Made by a program: the position numbers and the translations under genes. The notes beneath the pieces are model-generated. The model saw nothing but the letters and a program-made list of their open reading frames with translations. It had not been told where the DNA came from and made no database searches. From Phocaeicola abscessus CCUG 55929 (GTDB lineage Bacteria; Bacteroidota; Bacteroidia; Bacteroidales; Bacteroidaceae), in contig NZ_HE997184.1 of NCBI RefSeq assembly GCF_000312445.1, positions 9,346 to 73,345 on the forward strand: a stretch of 64,000 bases of DNA, read 5' to 3'. Numbering within the stretch: position 1 is the stretch's first letter; each line of letters opens with the position of its first letter. Shown in pieces: positions 25,372-33,750 of this stretch.

Positions 25372-26050
25372 CCGCCCTTCTGTATTGTTCCATCAGCCAT
25401 TCGTTTTGCTGGTCGACGGTCAGATCGCTGTTGTCGAGTACGACGGCATCGTCGGCTTTCCGCAGCGGGCTCACTTTCCGGTGTTCGTCGATATAGTCCC
25501 GTTCTCTTACATTCTGCAGTACGTTCTCGAACGAAACGTGCTGCCCTTTCCCTCGTAATTCGTCGTAACGTCGTCGGGCGCGGACTTCGGGCGAGGCCGT
25601 GACGAAAATCTTGAGTTCTGCCTCCGGGAATACAACGGTTTGAATATCCCGACCGTCCATCACGATACCTTTCCCTTTGCCCATAGCCTGTTGCTGACCG
25701 ACCAGCGATTCGCGCACGAACGGCAATGCCGCTACCCGACTCACCCGATTCGAAACGTCCAACGTACGGATTTTATTTTCTACATTCGTTCCGTTCAGGC
25801 AGGTAACGGGTTGCTTCGTTTCAGGATCGAGCCCGAAGGTGATCTTCAATGCGGGAAGCGCCTGCTTCAGCGCCTGCGTATCGATGTGCTCGCCGTGGAA
25901 CAAACCGTTTTCCAAACAAAAGAGCGCCACACAGCGGTACATCGCCCCACTGTCTATATAGAGATAACCCGTCCTCCGCGCCAATTCTTTGGCCATCGTG
26001 CTTTTACCGCACGAAGAATAGCCGTCTATCGCAATGACAATCTTTTTCAT
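25355..26050 (-). CDS. cmk: (d)CMP kinase
   Basis: Cytidylate kinase phosphorylates CMP and dCMP to the diphosphates. From the ATG at 26050 it has 231 residues, normal for the family. The P-loop is IDGYSSCGKSTMAKELA, followed by YLYIDSGAMYRC, the NMP-binding GKGIVMDGRDIQTVVFP and the lid segment RARRRYDELRGKG. The start is set by a TATCTTTG box at 26080-26087 upstream. It is co-transcribed with ispH, which it overlaps. Confidence 0.95.
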   Translation of the reverse strand: MKKIVIAIDGYSSCGKSTMAKELARRTGYLYIDSGAMYRCVALFCLENGLFHGEHIDTQALKQALPALKITFGLDPETKQPVTCLNGTNVENKIRTLDVSNRVSRVAALPFVRESLVGQQQAMGKGKGIVMDGRDIQTVVFPEAELKIFVTASPEVRARRRYDELRGKGQHVSFENVLQNVRERDYIDEHRKVSPLRKADDAVVLDNSDLTVDQQNEWLMEQYRRAVEDEG

Positions 26051-26079
26051 ACTGAAAGAAGAGGAATGTTTATACGAAA

Positions 26080-26087
26080 CAAAGATA
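26080..26087 (-). promoter_or_regulatory. -7 box of cmk-ispH
   Basis: Minus-strand TATCTTTG; transcription would start near 26073, 23 nt before the cmk ATG at 26050. No clear -33 box. Confidence 0.5.
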
Positions 26088-26181
26088 AGAAAAGTTGATG
26101 ATAAACACTTGCCGGGAAAGAAAATAAAAAGATTTAGCATATTTTATCCAGCTATTATTTTTTCTTTTTGAAGGGAAAAAC

Positions 26182-26189
26182 TATATTTG
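26182..26189 (+). promoter_or_regulatory. -7 box of tonB
   Basis: TATATTTG is an exact TAnnTTTG match, giving a start near 26196 and a leader of about 33 nt before the ATG at 26229. It lies inside the longer open frame from 26187, which argues for the later ATG. Confidence 0.55.
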
Positions 26190-26228
26190 TGGCGTGCAAT
26201 GGTGCACGCAACCTTTAAACACATTATT

Positions 26229-26918
26229 ATGGAAGTTAAAAAATCTCCCAAAGCAGATCTCGAAGGTAAAAGAAGTACCTGGCTGCTGATCGGTTATGTG
26301 TTTATCCTGGCTGTCACGTTTGTCGCGTTCGAATGGAGTGATCGCGACAAAAAGGTCAACACGGATACAGGTATAACCGCTGTGGATTTTGAAGAAGAAA
26401 TTATTCCTATCACCGAACAGGAACAACCCAAACAAGCTCCCCCTCCCGCAGAAATACCCAAGGTGGAAGAAGTCTTGGAAATCGTGAAAAATGATGCCGA
26501 TGTGCAAGAGTCGACCATCCAGGCATCGGATGATACGAAAAAAGCGGTAGAAGTAAAATACACGCCCGTTCAAGCCGTAGTGGAAGAAGAACCGGAAGAA
26601 GAACAAATCTTCCAAGTCGTAGAGGAAATGCCGGAGTTCCCGGGCGGTATGGGAGAATGTCTGAAATTCTTGAGCAAGAACATTCATTATCCGACCATCT
26701 CGGCTGAGAACGGCGTGCAGGGACGCGTAGTCATCCAGTTCGTCGTCAATCGCGACGGCTCGATCGTAGACCCCGAAGTGGCACGCGGAGTCGACCCTTA
26801 CCTGGATAAAGAAGCGTTGCGCGTGGTGCAGTCCATGCCCAAGTGGAAACCTGGCAAACAGCGCGGTAAACCGGTGCGTGTGAAATATACCGTACCCGTC
26901 ATATTCCGGTTACAGTAG
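26229..26918 (+). CDS. tonB: Energy transducer TonB
   Basis: TonB couples the inner-membrane proton motive force to outer-membrane receptors such as the SusC proteins here. It has 229 residues. One membrane anchor lies near residues 17-37. An acidic, Pro-rich periplasmic spacer follows (EQEQPKQAPPPAEIP; EEEPEEEQIFQVVEEMPEFP). The TonB C-terminal domain spans about 145-229 (PTISAENGVQGRVVIQFVV; VKYTVPVIFRLQ). The acidic rather than Lys-Pro spacer is common in Bacteroidota. exbB/exbD are nearby at 29.2 kb but not in the same operon. Confidence 0.93.
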   Translation: MEVKKSPKADLEGKRSTWLLIGYVFILAVTFVAFEWSDRDKKVNTDTGITAVDFEEEIIPITEQEQPKQAPPPAEIPKVEEVLEIVKNDADVQESTIQASDDTKKAVEVKYTPVQAVVEEEPEEEQIFQVVEEMPEFPGGMGECLKFLSKNIHYPTISAENGVQGRVVIQFVVNRDGSIVDPEVARGVDPYLDKEALRVVQSMPKWKPGKQRGKPVRVKYTVPVIFRLQ

Positions 26919-26933
26919 AACGAGTACCCGATA

Positions 26934-27061
26934 GGGAGGTATGTCAAAACAAAAGTATAGAGGAGCGGATTACCTCAAGCGCCTGAGTTAGGAAAACCGC
27001 ACAGGAAACACTGAGAGGGGTATGCAGGTTACCGCCTGCGCCCCTCTTTTCATACCCTTCC
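26934..27061 (+). ncRNA. Structured intergenic element, copy 2 (putative small RNA or dispersed repeat)
   Basis: This 128-nt block downstream of tonB matches the block at 6331-6447 in order and motif: GGAGGT, an A-rich tract with AAAAGT, GGAGCGGAT, and a GAGAGGGG hairpin with TGCAGGT. Outer GGTATG (26938-26943) pairs with CATACC (27051-27056). The 3' hairpin pairs GAGAGGGG (27013-27020) with CCCCTCT (27041-27047), has an inner GCAGG/CCTGC arm and runs into TTTT. It therefore looks like an intrinsic terminator on the plus strand. No named family is recognised. Confidence 0.5.
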
Positions 27062-27169
27062 GGGCTCTCCGACCACCTCCCCTATCGCAAGGGAGGAGCC
27101 GATAACCTTAAGAGCTGTTTCCCATTGCACTCAAATTCTCCCCTTTTTATCGAACCGTTTTATCTTCGC

Positions 27170-28150
27170 ATGATGATTTATTCTTCTTCTCTGTTAGGCA
27201 AAAAGATCGATGCATATCTCCGGGAATTGCCGCTGAATCGGGAGCCGAAAGGATTGTACGCCCCGATCAATTACGAGCTTTCTCTGAGAGGAAAAAGATT
27301 GCGCCCGATATTGCTGACACTATCCTACTTATTATATAAGGAGAAAGTCGATACCGTCCTTCCGCAAGCTGTCGGCATCGAAATCTATCACAATTTTACG
27401 CTGCTTCACGATGACGTAATGGATCGATCCGACATGCGGCGCGGAAGACCGACCGTACATAAGGCATGGAATGAGCATACCGCCATCCTGTCGGGGGACG
27501 CGATGACCGTGCTGGCCTATCGGCTGATGGCGGATTGCGATTCACTCTATGTAAAACAAGTACTCGATGCCTTCGGACAAGCCGCCCTCGAAGTATGCGA
27601 AGGACAGCAACGGGATATGGACTTCGAAGCACGGGATGACGTAACCGTCGAAGAGTACCTCGAAATGATCCGTCTTAAGACTTCGACTCTTTTGGCCGGC
27701 GCATTGAAAATCGGCGCGATCCTGGGAGACGCTTCGGCAGAAGATGTACAAAAGCTGTACGATTTCGGCATCAAAATAGGTCTGGCCTTCCAATTGCAGG
27801 ACGATTATCTGGATGTCTACGGCGATCCGGAAATTTTCGGAAAGCCGATCGGAGGAGATATCATAGCGAACAAGAAAACCTTCCTGCTGATCTCGGCCTG
27901 TCGGCTTTCAAACGCAGAACAATATGAACGGATTTTGTGTTGGCTTCGTACGACGGACTATCGCCCGGAGGAAAAGATACGAGCGATGACTTCTATCTAC
28001 GATCAGCTCGACATCGGAACTAGATGTTTGCAAAAGATCGATTCGCTTTATGCAGAAGGATTGACAATGTTGGACCAAGTGAGCGGTCGGTCGGAATATA
28101 AAAGAGAATTGGAAAATTTTGTGAATACCTTGATGAAAAGGAATTTGTAA
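27170..28150 (+). CDS. Polyprenyl (isoprenyl) diphosphate synthase
   Basis: This trans-isoprenyl diphosphate synthase has 326 residues from the ATG at 27170. It shows both Asp-rich motifs, LLHDDVMDRSDMRRGRPT (first) and FQLQDDYLDVYGD (second), plus GKRLRP at the substrate-binding N-terminus and GDIIANKKT. It condenses IPP onto allylic diphosphates made from the IspH products. Chain length (farnesyl, geranylgeranyl or longer) cannot be settled from sequence reading alone. Its stop overlaps the tatD start by one base (TAATG), so the pair is coupled. Confidence 0.92.
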   Translation: MMIYSSSLLGKKIDAYLRELPLNREPKGLYAPINYELSLRGKRLRPILLTLSYLLYKEKVDTVLPQAVGIEIYHNFTLLHDDVMDRSDMRRGRPTVHKAWNEHTAILSGDAMTVLAYRLMADCDSLYVKQVLDAFGQAALEVCEGQQRDMDFEARDDVTVEEYLEMIRLKTSTLLAGALKIGAILGDASAEDVQKLYDFGIKIGLAFQLQDDYLDVYGDPEIFGKPIGGDIIANKKTFLLISACRLSNAEQYERILCWLRTTDYRPEEKIRAMTSIYDQLDIGTRCLQKIDSLYAEGLTMLDQVSGRSEYKRELENFVNTLMKRNL

Positions 28151-28938
28151 TGATCGATACGCATTCTCACTTATACGACAAGGCTTTTGACGAGGACCGA
28201 GCAGCAGTGATGCGACGGGCGAAAGAGGCCGGCGTGGAGAAAATTTTTCTTCCCAACGAAGACGAGACTACGATCCATGCGCTCTTGAACGTTTGCGAAG
28301 CGTATCGCGATTTCTGCTATCCGATGCTCGGCTTCCACCCCGAGTGTATCGACAAGGATTACAGACGGCGTCTAACACTCCTGAAGAACTTCTTAAAAGA
28401 GCAGCGCTTTATCGCCGTAGGAGAAGTGGGAATAGACCTCTATTGGAACAAAACATACTTGAAAGAACAACAAGAAGCCTTAGACATGCAAGCGCAATGG
28501 GCGATGGAATACGACTTGCCTTTGGTGATCCATTGCAGGTCGGCTTTCTCCGAATTGTTCGACGTATTGCAACCTTATAAGAATCGGCTGAACGGCGTTT
28601 TTCATAGTTTTTCGGGAACGGCGGAAGAAGCTGATGCCTTATTGGATTACAACGGTTTCATGTTGGGCGTAAACGGCATACTGACTTTCAAGAACAGTAC
28701 GCTTGCCCCAGTGTTATCCGCTACAGTTCCTTTGGATCGAATCGTTTTGGAAACCGATGCTCCCTATCTGGCGCCGGTTCCTCATCGAGGCCGACGAAAC
28801 GAAAGCAGCTTTGTAAAAGATATTGCGCGGAAGCTGTCTGCCGTTTACGGGCGAAATTTGGAGGAAATAGACCGGATCACGACTAAAAATGCATTAAAAG
28901 TTTTCAAAAGGTTGGAAGAAGTCTATAAAGTTTATTAA
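28150..28938 (+). CDS. tatD: TatD-family metal-dependent hydrolase/deoxyribonuclease
   Basis: This 262-residue TIM-barrel metal hydrolase has the TatD motif set: IDTHSHLYDKAF (HxH), VGEVGIDLYWN (Glu), LVIHCRSAF (His), VFHSFSG (His) and LETDAPYLAP (Asp). Family members act as 3'-5' exonucleases on DNA or RNA or as D-aminoacyl-tRNA deacylases; the precise role here is unassigned. It overlaps the prenyl synthase stop by one nucleotide. Confidence 0.92.
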   Translation: MIDTHSHLYDKAFDEDRAAVMRRAKEAGVEKIFLPNEDETTIHALLNVCEAYRDFCYPMLGFHPECIDKDYRRRLTLLKNFLKEQRFIAVGEVGIDLYWNKTYLKEQQEALDMQAQWAMEYDLPLVIHCRSAFSELFDVLQPYKNRLNGVFHSFSGTAEEADALLDYNGFMLGVNGILTFKNSTLAPVLSATVPLDRIVLETDAPYLAPVPHRGRRNESSFVKDIARKLSAVYGRNLEEIDRITTKNALKVFKRLEEVYKVY

Positions 28939-29095
28939 TTTTGGCCCGCTAATCGGATATTGTTCCCCCCGAGACGACGACAGATTAAAAAAAAACAATA
29001 CATTTGTTGGACAATTCGCTTGCAATTATCAAATTTCTTTGTAATTTGCACCCGTTTTAATGAAAAACTGACATGTTTGTCGCGTGGAGAACGAG

Positions 29096-29183
29096 GGAGA
29101 GATGCTCGAGTGGTTGAAGAGGCACGCCTGGAAAGCGTGTATACCCCTAAAGGGTATCGCGGGTTCGAATCCCGCTTTCTCCG
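29096..29183 (+). tRNA. tRNA-Ser (anticodon GGA)
   Basis: This 88-nt type II tRNA has acceptor GGAGAGA pairing with TTTCTCC. The anticodon arm is CACGC-CTGGAAA-GCGTG with anticodon GGA, which reads UCC/UCU. A long variable arm (TATACCCCTAAAGGGTATC) is followed by the T arm GCGGG-TTCGAAT-CCCGC and discriminator G. The 3' CCA is not encoded. A promoter-like TAATTTG lies about 45 nt upstream. The exbB operon starts 69 bp downstream with no clear terminator between them. Confidence 0.97.
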
Positions 29184-29252
29184 CACCGTAAGCAGTGAAA
29201 TTAATATGTTAAACAATAATTAATTATTTAATCTTAAAAAATTAGACACACA

Positions 29253-30038
29253 ATGAAAAAGTTATTTGCAATTCTTGCAGTGATGGGAATTCTTACGTTA
29301 GGTGCAGTTCAACCTGTAGGGGCTCAGGATGAAGTTCAGGTTACAGAACCTGCTCAAACAGAACAAACTGAAGCGGCTGTCGTTCCCGAAGGTGGTGGAG
29401 GCATCCACAAAGAATTAAAGACGAAGTTTATCGAAGGTAGTGCCGGATTTATGTCGTTGGTAGCCATCGCATTGGTGATCGGTCTTGCTTTCTGTATCGA
29501 ACGTATCGTTTACCTAAGCTTGGCTCAGGTAAACACGAAGAACTTGATGAGAAGCATTGAGGAAAATCTTGAAAAAGGCGATTTGGAAGGTGCGAAGTCC
29601 GTTTGCCGTGACACGCGTGGACCGGTAGCTTCTATCTGCTATCAGGGCTTGATGAGAGTAGACCAAGGACTTGACGTGGTAGAACGCTCGGTTACTTCTT
29701 ACGGTGGTGTGCAGGCCGGTTATCTGGAGAAAGGTTGCTCGTGGATCACCTTGTTCATCGCTATATCTCCGTCGTTGGGATTCTTGGGAACAGTGGTCGG
29801 CATGGTCATGGCGTTCGACCAGATCCAGCAGGCTGGCGATATCTCTCCGACTGTTGTGGCCGGCGGTATGAAAGTCGCCTTGATTACAACCATCTTCGGT
29901 TTGATTGCAGCTTTGATTCTTCAGGTATTCTACAACTATATCCTTTCCAAGATCGAAGAACTCACGAGCGATATGGAAGATTCTTCTATCACCTTGCTCG
30001 ATATGATTATGAAGTACAACTTGAAATACAATAAATAA
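29253..30038 (+). CDS. exbB: MotA/TolQ/ExbB proton-channel family protein
   Basis: This is the proton-channel subunit of the TonB-ExbB-ExbD energising complex. It has 261 residues. An N-terminal signal-like segment ending at VGAQ and a Gln/Glu-rich stretch (25-45) precede three membrane segments near 70-90, 165-190 and 205-225. The channel motif is SLGFLGTVVGMVMAFDQIQQ, followed by KVALITTIFGLIAALILQV. It heads an operon with a small membrane protein and two exbD genes. No clear promoter is seen in the 69 bp after the tRNA, so read-through is possible. Confidence 0.93.
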   Translation: MKKLFAILAVMGILTLGAVQPVGAQDEVQVTEPAQTEQTEAAVVPEGGGGIHKELKTKFIEGSAGFMSLVAIALVIGLAFCIERIVYLSLAQVNTKNLMRSIEENLEKGDLEGAKSVCRDTRGPVASICYQGLMRVDQGLDVVERSVTSYGGVQAGYLEKGCSWITLFIAISPSLGFLGTVVGMVMAFDQIQQAGDISPTVVAGGMKVALITTIFGLIAALILQVFYNYILSKIEELTSDMEDSSITLLDMIMKYNLKYNK

Positions 30039-30046
30039 GTAGAATA

Positions 30047-30514
30047 ATGGCAAAGTTATCTTATAAATTTTCTTATCGGATTCTTTATGTCCTCTTTGCG
30101 GTCATTCTGGTTGTATTGGGATTGTTCTATTTTGTAGGATATAACAATATGGTCGGCGATCGGAAAGCCCCGGAAAATACGGATGCACTGATTTATCTGA
30201 TGTACGCGATGGTTACCGTAGCCTTTATCATGTTCTTTGTAGGAAAATTCATTCATTTGGTTTCTCTCTTAAGGCATGAGCCGAAAACCGGGTTGCGCTT
30301 TTTGGCGTTTGATGTCCTATTGGTAGCTCTCTTAATAATTACTTACGGAGTCGCTTCCAGCAATCCGATGACATTGACCGACGGCTCCGTTTACACCGAT
30401 TCGCTATGGTTGAAGGTGACGGATATGATGCTCTACTCGCTCTTCTTCTTGTTGGCAGTAGCTGTTATCGGTACCTTTTTGAATTTGAGCGGTCTCTTTA
30501 AGAAAATCAAGTAA
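30047..30514 (+). CDS. Four-helix membrane protein of the exb operon
   Basis: No named family is recognised in this 155-residue protein. It has four likely membrane segments near residues 10-29, 46-66, 85-103 and 125-148, with short loops and a basic C-terminus (GLFKKIK). It lies 8 bp after exbB and 40 bp before exbD, so it is co-expressed with the proton-channel complex. It may be an accessory or assembly subunit; that role is inferred only from position. Confidence 0.75.
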   Translation: MAKLSYKFSYRILYVLFAVILVVLGLFYFVGYNNMVGDRKAPENTDALIYLMYAMVTVAFIMFFVGKFIHLVSLLRHEPKTGLRFLAFDVLLVALLIITYGVASSNPMTLTDGSVYTDSLWLKVTDMMLYSLFFLLAVAVIGTFLNLSGLFKKIK

Positions 30515-30554
30515 TATTATCCGATCGTTTTAATACTTAATAAAGAAAGTAATT

Positions 30555-31148
30555 ATGGCAAGAAATAAAAAAGAGGTTCCGCAGATAAATTCGAGCTCTA
30601 CGGCCGATATTGCTTTCATGTTGCTTATCTTCTTCCTTATTACAACATCCATGGACACTGACCGCGGCTTGGCCAGGCGTTTGCCGCAACCGGCCGATCC
30701 TTCTCAGAAACAAGATGATAATATTATTGTAAAGGAACGTAATGTCCTCCAAGTTCGTTTGAACAAGGATAACCAACTGATGTGTACCAACGAATGGATC
30801 GACATTAAGCAACTCAAAGAAAAAGCAAAAGAATTTATTGCGAACCCCAATGACGAACCGAACCTGCCGGAAAAGCATGTGAAAAACATTCCTTTGCTGG
30901 GAGGCGACTGTCGGATAACGGAGAACCATGTCATCTCCGTACAGAACGACGTGGGTACAAGTTATCAAACGTATATCAGCGTTCAGAATGAGCTGGTGGC
31001 TGCTTACAACGAACTTCGCGACGAACTGGCAAAGACCAAGTTCGGGAAAAAGTTCAAAGAATGCAGTGAAGCACAGCAGAATGCGATCAAGCTATTCTAT
31101 CCGCAAAAGATTTCGGAAGCTGAACCAAGAAAATATGGAGGAAAGTAA
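30555..31148 (+). CDS. exbD: ExbD/TolR-family protein, first copy
   Basis: This is an ExbD-like subunit of 197 residues with one membrane helix (about 20-37) in the context SSTADIAFMLLIFFLITTSM. The Asp of TADIAF is the conserved proton-carrying residue. The periplasmic part is longer than usual for ExbD (130-150 residues in many bacteria), with an extra Lys/Glu-rich C-terminal region. It starts 40 bp after the membrane protein and is followed after 2 bp by a second exbD. The pair probably forms a mixed ExbD dimer. Confidence 0.92.
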   Translation: MARNKKEVPQINSSSTADIAFMLLIFFLITTSMDTDRGLARRLPQPADPSQKQDDNIIVKERNVLQVRLNKDNQLMCTNEWIDIKQLKEKAKEFIANPNDEPNLPEKHVKNIPLLGGDCRITENHVISVQNDVGTSYQTYISVQNELVAAYNELRDELAKTKFGKKFKECSEAQQNAIKLFYPQKISEAEPRKYGGK

Positions 31149-31150
31149 GT

Positions 31151-31612
31151 ATGAGTAAATTTAATAAAAAGAAACGCGGGATGCCCGCCTTGAATACTTC
31201 TTCGCTTCCTGACCTGATCTTCACCATGTTGTTCTTCTTTATGATCGTAACAAGTATGCGCGAGGTGACTTTGAGGGTCGAGTTCAGAGCGCCCGTCGCC
31301 ACCGAGCTGGAAAAATTGGAGAAGAAGTCATTGGTTTCCTTTATCTATATCGGCAAACCATTGGCTGAATTCGTAAAGAAGATGGGATCCGAGAGCCGCA
31401 TTCAGCTGAACGATAAGTTTGCAGAACCGAATGAAGTGCAAGATTACATCTATCAGGAACGCGAGAACATGAACGAAGCCGATCAACCGTTTATGACGGT
31501 ATCCATCAAAGCCGATAAGGATACGAAGATGGGTATCATCACAGAGGTGAAACAAGCGCTTCGTAAAGCGTACGCTTTAAATATCAACTATTCCGCCGTC
31601 CAACGGCAATAA
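31151..31612 (+). CDS. exbD: ExbD/TolR-family protein, second copy
   Basis: This second ExbD-like protein has 153 residues. The single membrane helix (about 18-38) carries the conserved Asp in SSLPDLIFTMLFFFMIVTSM. The periplasmic domain ends VKQALRKAYALNINYSAVQR. It begins 2 bp after the first exbD and closes the operon, which ends at a strong hairpin at 31632-31665. Two different ExbDs per operon are common in Bacteroidota. Confidence 0.93.
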   Translation: MSKFNKKKRGMPALNTSSLPDLIFTMLFFFMIVTSMREVTLRVEFRAPVATELEKLEKKSLVSFIYIGKPLAEFVKKMGSESRIQLNDKFAEPNEVQDYIYQERENMNEADQPFMTVSIKADKDTKMGIITEVKQALRKAYALNINYSAVQRQ

Positions 31613-31631
31613 AAAGGGTTAACATGAAACA

Positions 31632-31665
31632 AGAGGCTGGTCATTCCGACCAGCCTCTGTTTTTA
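31632..31665 (+). terminator. Terminator of the exb operon (convergent)
   Basis: AGAGGCTGGTC (31632-31642), loop ATTCC, GACCAGCCTCT (31648-31658) and GTTTTTATT form a textbook intrinsic terminator. It also lies at the end of the converging GNAT gene, which stops at 31663. Confidence 0.9.
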
Positions 31666-32208
31666 TTCTTGCGGAGGAATCTCCACGTAATATACCTCTT
31701 TATATAATCGTTTCTTTATCGCCTCGTAGCGTGTTTCCATGGCGATGTCTCCATATCCCATGAGGCGCATGGGATAGGGCGCGTCTCCTTCTCGATAAGG
31801 CGGTTGCGAATAATCGAACGGACAGAGCCGAAACCCTGCCCGTTCATAAAAGCGGATACGACGTTCGGCTGTCTCATCATCGGGATGTTCGACTTCCACG
31901 ACGATCGGTTTCTTTATTCGCCACTGCAACAGCTTCAGTGCCCTCTCGCCATATCTGTGATTGCGCAACTCCGACTTGATGGCGAAATGCTCGATATAAC
32001 CGAACTCCGCAAAGTCCCAAAAAGTCAGCAGCCCGATGGGGATACCTGCCTCTTCGATGACGTGGCACTTGAACAACGGATGGCAATCGGTATGAAACCG
32101 CTGTTGAGACAAATCCCGCCTCTCGTGGGCAGGAAACGCCTCGGTCAATAAGTTCTCTACGAACCGGTACGATTCTTCCTCAGCGGTAGTGATCGGTCGG
32201 ATATCCAT
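31663..32208 (-). CDS. GNAT-family N-acetyltransferase
   Basis: This 181-residue protein has the GNAT fold. EEAGIPIGLLTFWDF and FGYIEHFAIKSELRNHRYGE carry the acetyl-CoA-binding R/H-N-x-x-Y-G type motif, followed by IVVEVEHPDDETAERRIRFY and GFRLCPF. The acceptor is unknown. Its ATG touches the stop of the M64 peptidase gene with no gap, so the two are one transcription unit reading leftwards. Confidence 0.85.
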   Translation of the reverse strand: MDIRPITTAEEESYRFVENLLTEAFPAHERRDLSQQRFHTDCHPLFKCHVIEEAGIPIGLLTFWDFAEFGYIEHFAIKSELRNHRYGERALKLLQWRIKKPIVVEVEHPDDETAERRIRFYERAGFRLCPFDYSQPPYREGDAPYPMRLMGYGDIAMETRYEAIKKRLYKEVYYVEIPPQE

Positions 32209-33498
32209 TTATTTTCGGATATAGAATTCGATCAGTCGTTCGATAGCGCGCTGGCAGACCGGACAGAAAGCCGGCGCCTCGTTGATTCGCATTCGGCATG
32301 CCGTAACGGGACGATATACGCCACCTTTTCTCGTATACCCGGCTCCTTCATAAGCGCCGACGACGGTATATATTTCCGGCTCTTCAGCCTGAGGCGGAGT
32401 AGGAATAGGCGTTCCCGCCGGAACCATGTCTTTCCACTTGCTTGCAAAGTCGACCAAGGTAGTGATATTCGGTTCCCACGGTTCGATATCCTTCGGATAG
32501 AGCGGACTCGGTGCATCTGCATAGGCATACTCGTCGGCCAGCCCGCCGAAACTGTGACCGAATTCATGAACCACGACGGGTTCAAACATCTTGTGGTGAG
32601 CAGTAGTCAACGTGAAAGCGTTGTAAACGCCGCCGCCGCCATACGTATCCGAATTGGCCAGAATAATGATATGTTCATAAGGGATACCTGCGAGCCAGTT
32701 GTTTATTTTCTTCACTCGATTGGAGGTCAGATATCGGTCTGAATAGAATGTGTCGAAGTGGGAGTCGACGGCCGTCCGTCTCCATTCTCCCTTCCTCGGA
32801 ATGCTTACTCCACTATCCTCGGAGATGCTTTGTACGAGGACAACATTAAAGTTCTCTTTCATCTTCTTAAAAGGCTCGTGATCGAACAATGCGTCGACGG
32901 CTCTTCGCGCATCTTTCTCGAATGTATCCATCTCTTCACGCGTATAACCTTCGGCCATGATGGCGATGTCGATGCAATCAGCCGGGTCGCCGTTTCGTAA
33001 TAAATATTTGTGCGGCGTGATCCGGTCTTCTCCCATCCGATGGATCAAGATGTCGTCGGGTTTCACTCGATGGGTCATCGACGCCGTTACTTCGCGCCGT
33101 GCGTTCTTGATGCAAATATTCACTTCCGTCTCCCGCTTCGGGAAAGGAAGTAAAACGGTGTGTTGGAACGACTTGCTCAATTGTTTTGCTTCTGCTTCGC
33201 CCAACCATTCTAAAAACAGACACGAGAAAGTATGCCGGTAAATCACTGCTCCGGTAGCCTTATCCGTCATGATCGCTTCGCCGTTTCCTTCCAACAGCAC
33301 CTCCGATAAGCGATGCCGTCTACCCGCCCATCCCGGCAAGGAGATTAACTCGTCCATGCTGATGTATTGCTTATCGACGCTTCCCGAGAACAGGTAATCG
33401 ATACGCAGCGTACGGTCTTCGAAGTAGGTATCGAAGTCTTGTGCCCGAAGCCGGCTGTAAACCGTCAGGACAACGAGGAATAAAACAAGTCTTTTCAT
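32209..33498 (-). CDS. Secreted M64-family (IgA-peptidase-like) metallopeptidase
   Basis: This predicted exported zinc peptidase has 429 residues from the ATG at 33498 (signal MKRLVLFLVVLTVYSRLRA). An N-terminal beta domain precedes the catalytic domain with VVVHEFGHSFGGLADEY, the HExxH zinc motif plus the downstream acidic residue. The C-terminal region contains CRMRINEAPAFCPVCQR, a Cys-rich tail typical of M64. Family M64 is named for a Clostridium IgA protease, but Bacteroidota members have no proven substrate. A TATCTTTG box at 33550-33557 sets the start. Confidence 0.88.
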   Translation of the reverse strand: MKRLVLFLVVLTVYSRLRAQDFDTYFEDRTLRIDYLFSGSVDKQYISMDELISLPGWAGRRHRLSEVLLEGNGEAIMTDKATGAVIYRHTFSCLFLEWLGEAEAKQLSKSFQHTVLLPFPKRETEVNICIKNARREVTASMTHRVKPDDILIHRMGEDRITPHKYLLRNGDPADCIDIAIMAEGYTREEMDTFEKDARRAVDALFDHEPFKKMKENFNVVLVQSISEDSGVSIPRKGEWRRTAVDSHFDTFYSDRYLTSNRVKKINNWLAGIPYEHIIILANSDTYGGGGVYNAFTLTTAHHKMFEPVVVHEFGHSFGGLADEYAYADAPSPLYPKDIEPWEPNITTLVDFASKWKDMVPAGTPIPTPPQAEEPEIYTVVGAYEGAGYTRKGGVYRPVTACRMRINEAPAFCPVCQRAIERLIEFYIRK

Positions 33499-33549
33499 AC
33501 AATGAGATTTTGAATAATACAAAAAATTCGGCAAGCATGTTGCATACGG

Positions 33550-33557
33550 CAAAGATA
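33550..33557 (-). promoter_or_regulatory. -7 box of the M64 peptidase-GNAT operon
   Basis: Minus-strand TATCTTTG; transcription would start near 33543, 45 nt before the ATG at 33498. Confidence 0.5.
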
Positions 33558-33717
33558 CAACTTAATTTAAAAAAAACGAAATGGCGTTACTGAATCATTG
33601 CATGTAATATTTGTCGTGTTGCCTGGCTACGTCGGAAGTCAACGCCATTTCCGTAATTTTTATCCACAACACTTAACAAATATTTTCGGCAAATATGGAT
33701 ATGTACGATATATATAT

Positions 33718-33725
33718 TATCTTTG
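33718..33725 (+). promoter_or_regulatory. -7 box of the lrp-like gene
   Basis: TATCTTTG sits 25 nt before the ATG at 33751 and supports that start over the upstream open frame from 33598. The surrounding TATATATATTAT is very AT-rich. Confidence 0.55.
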
Positions 33726-33750
33726 TTCCAGTGAATTAATTGTTTATTAT

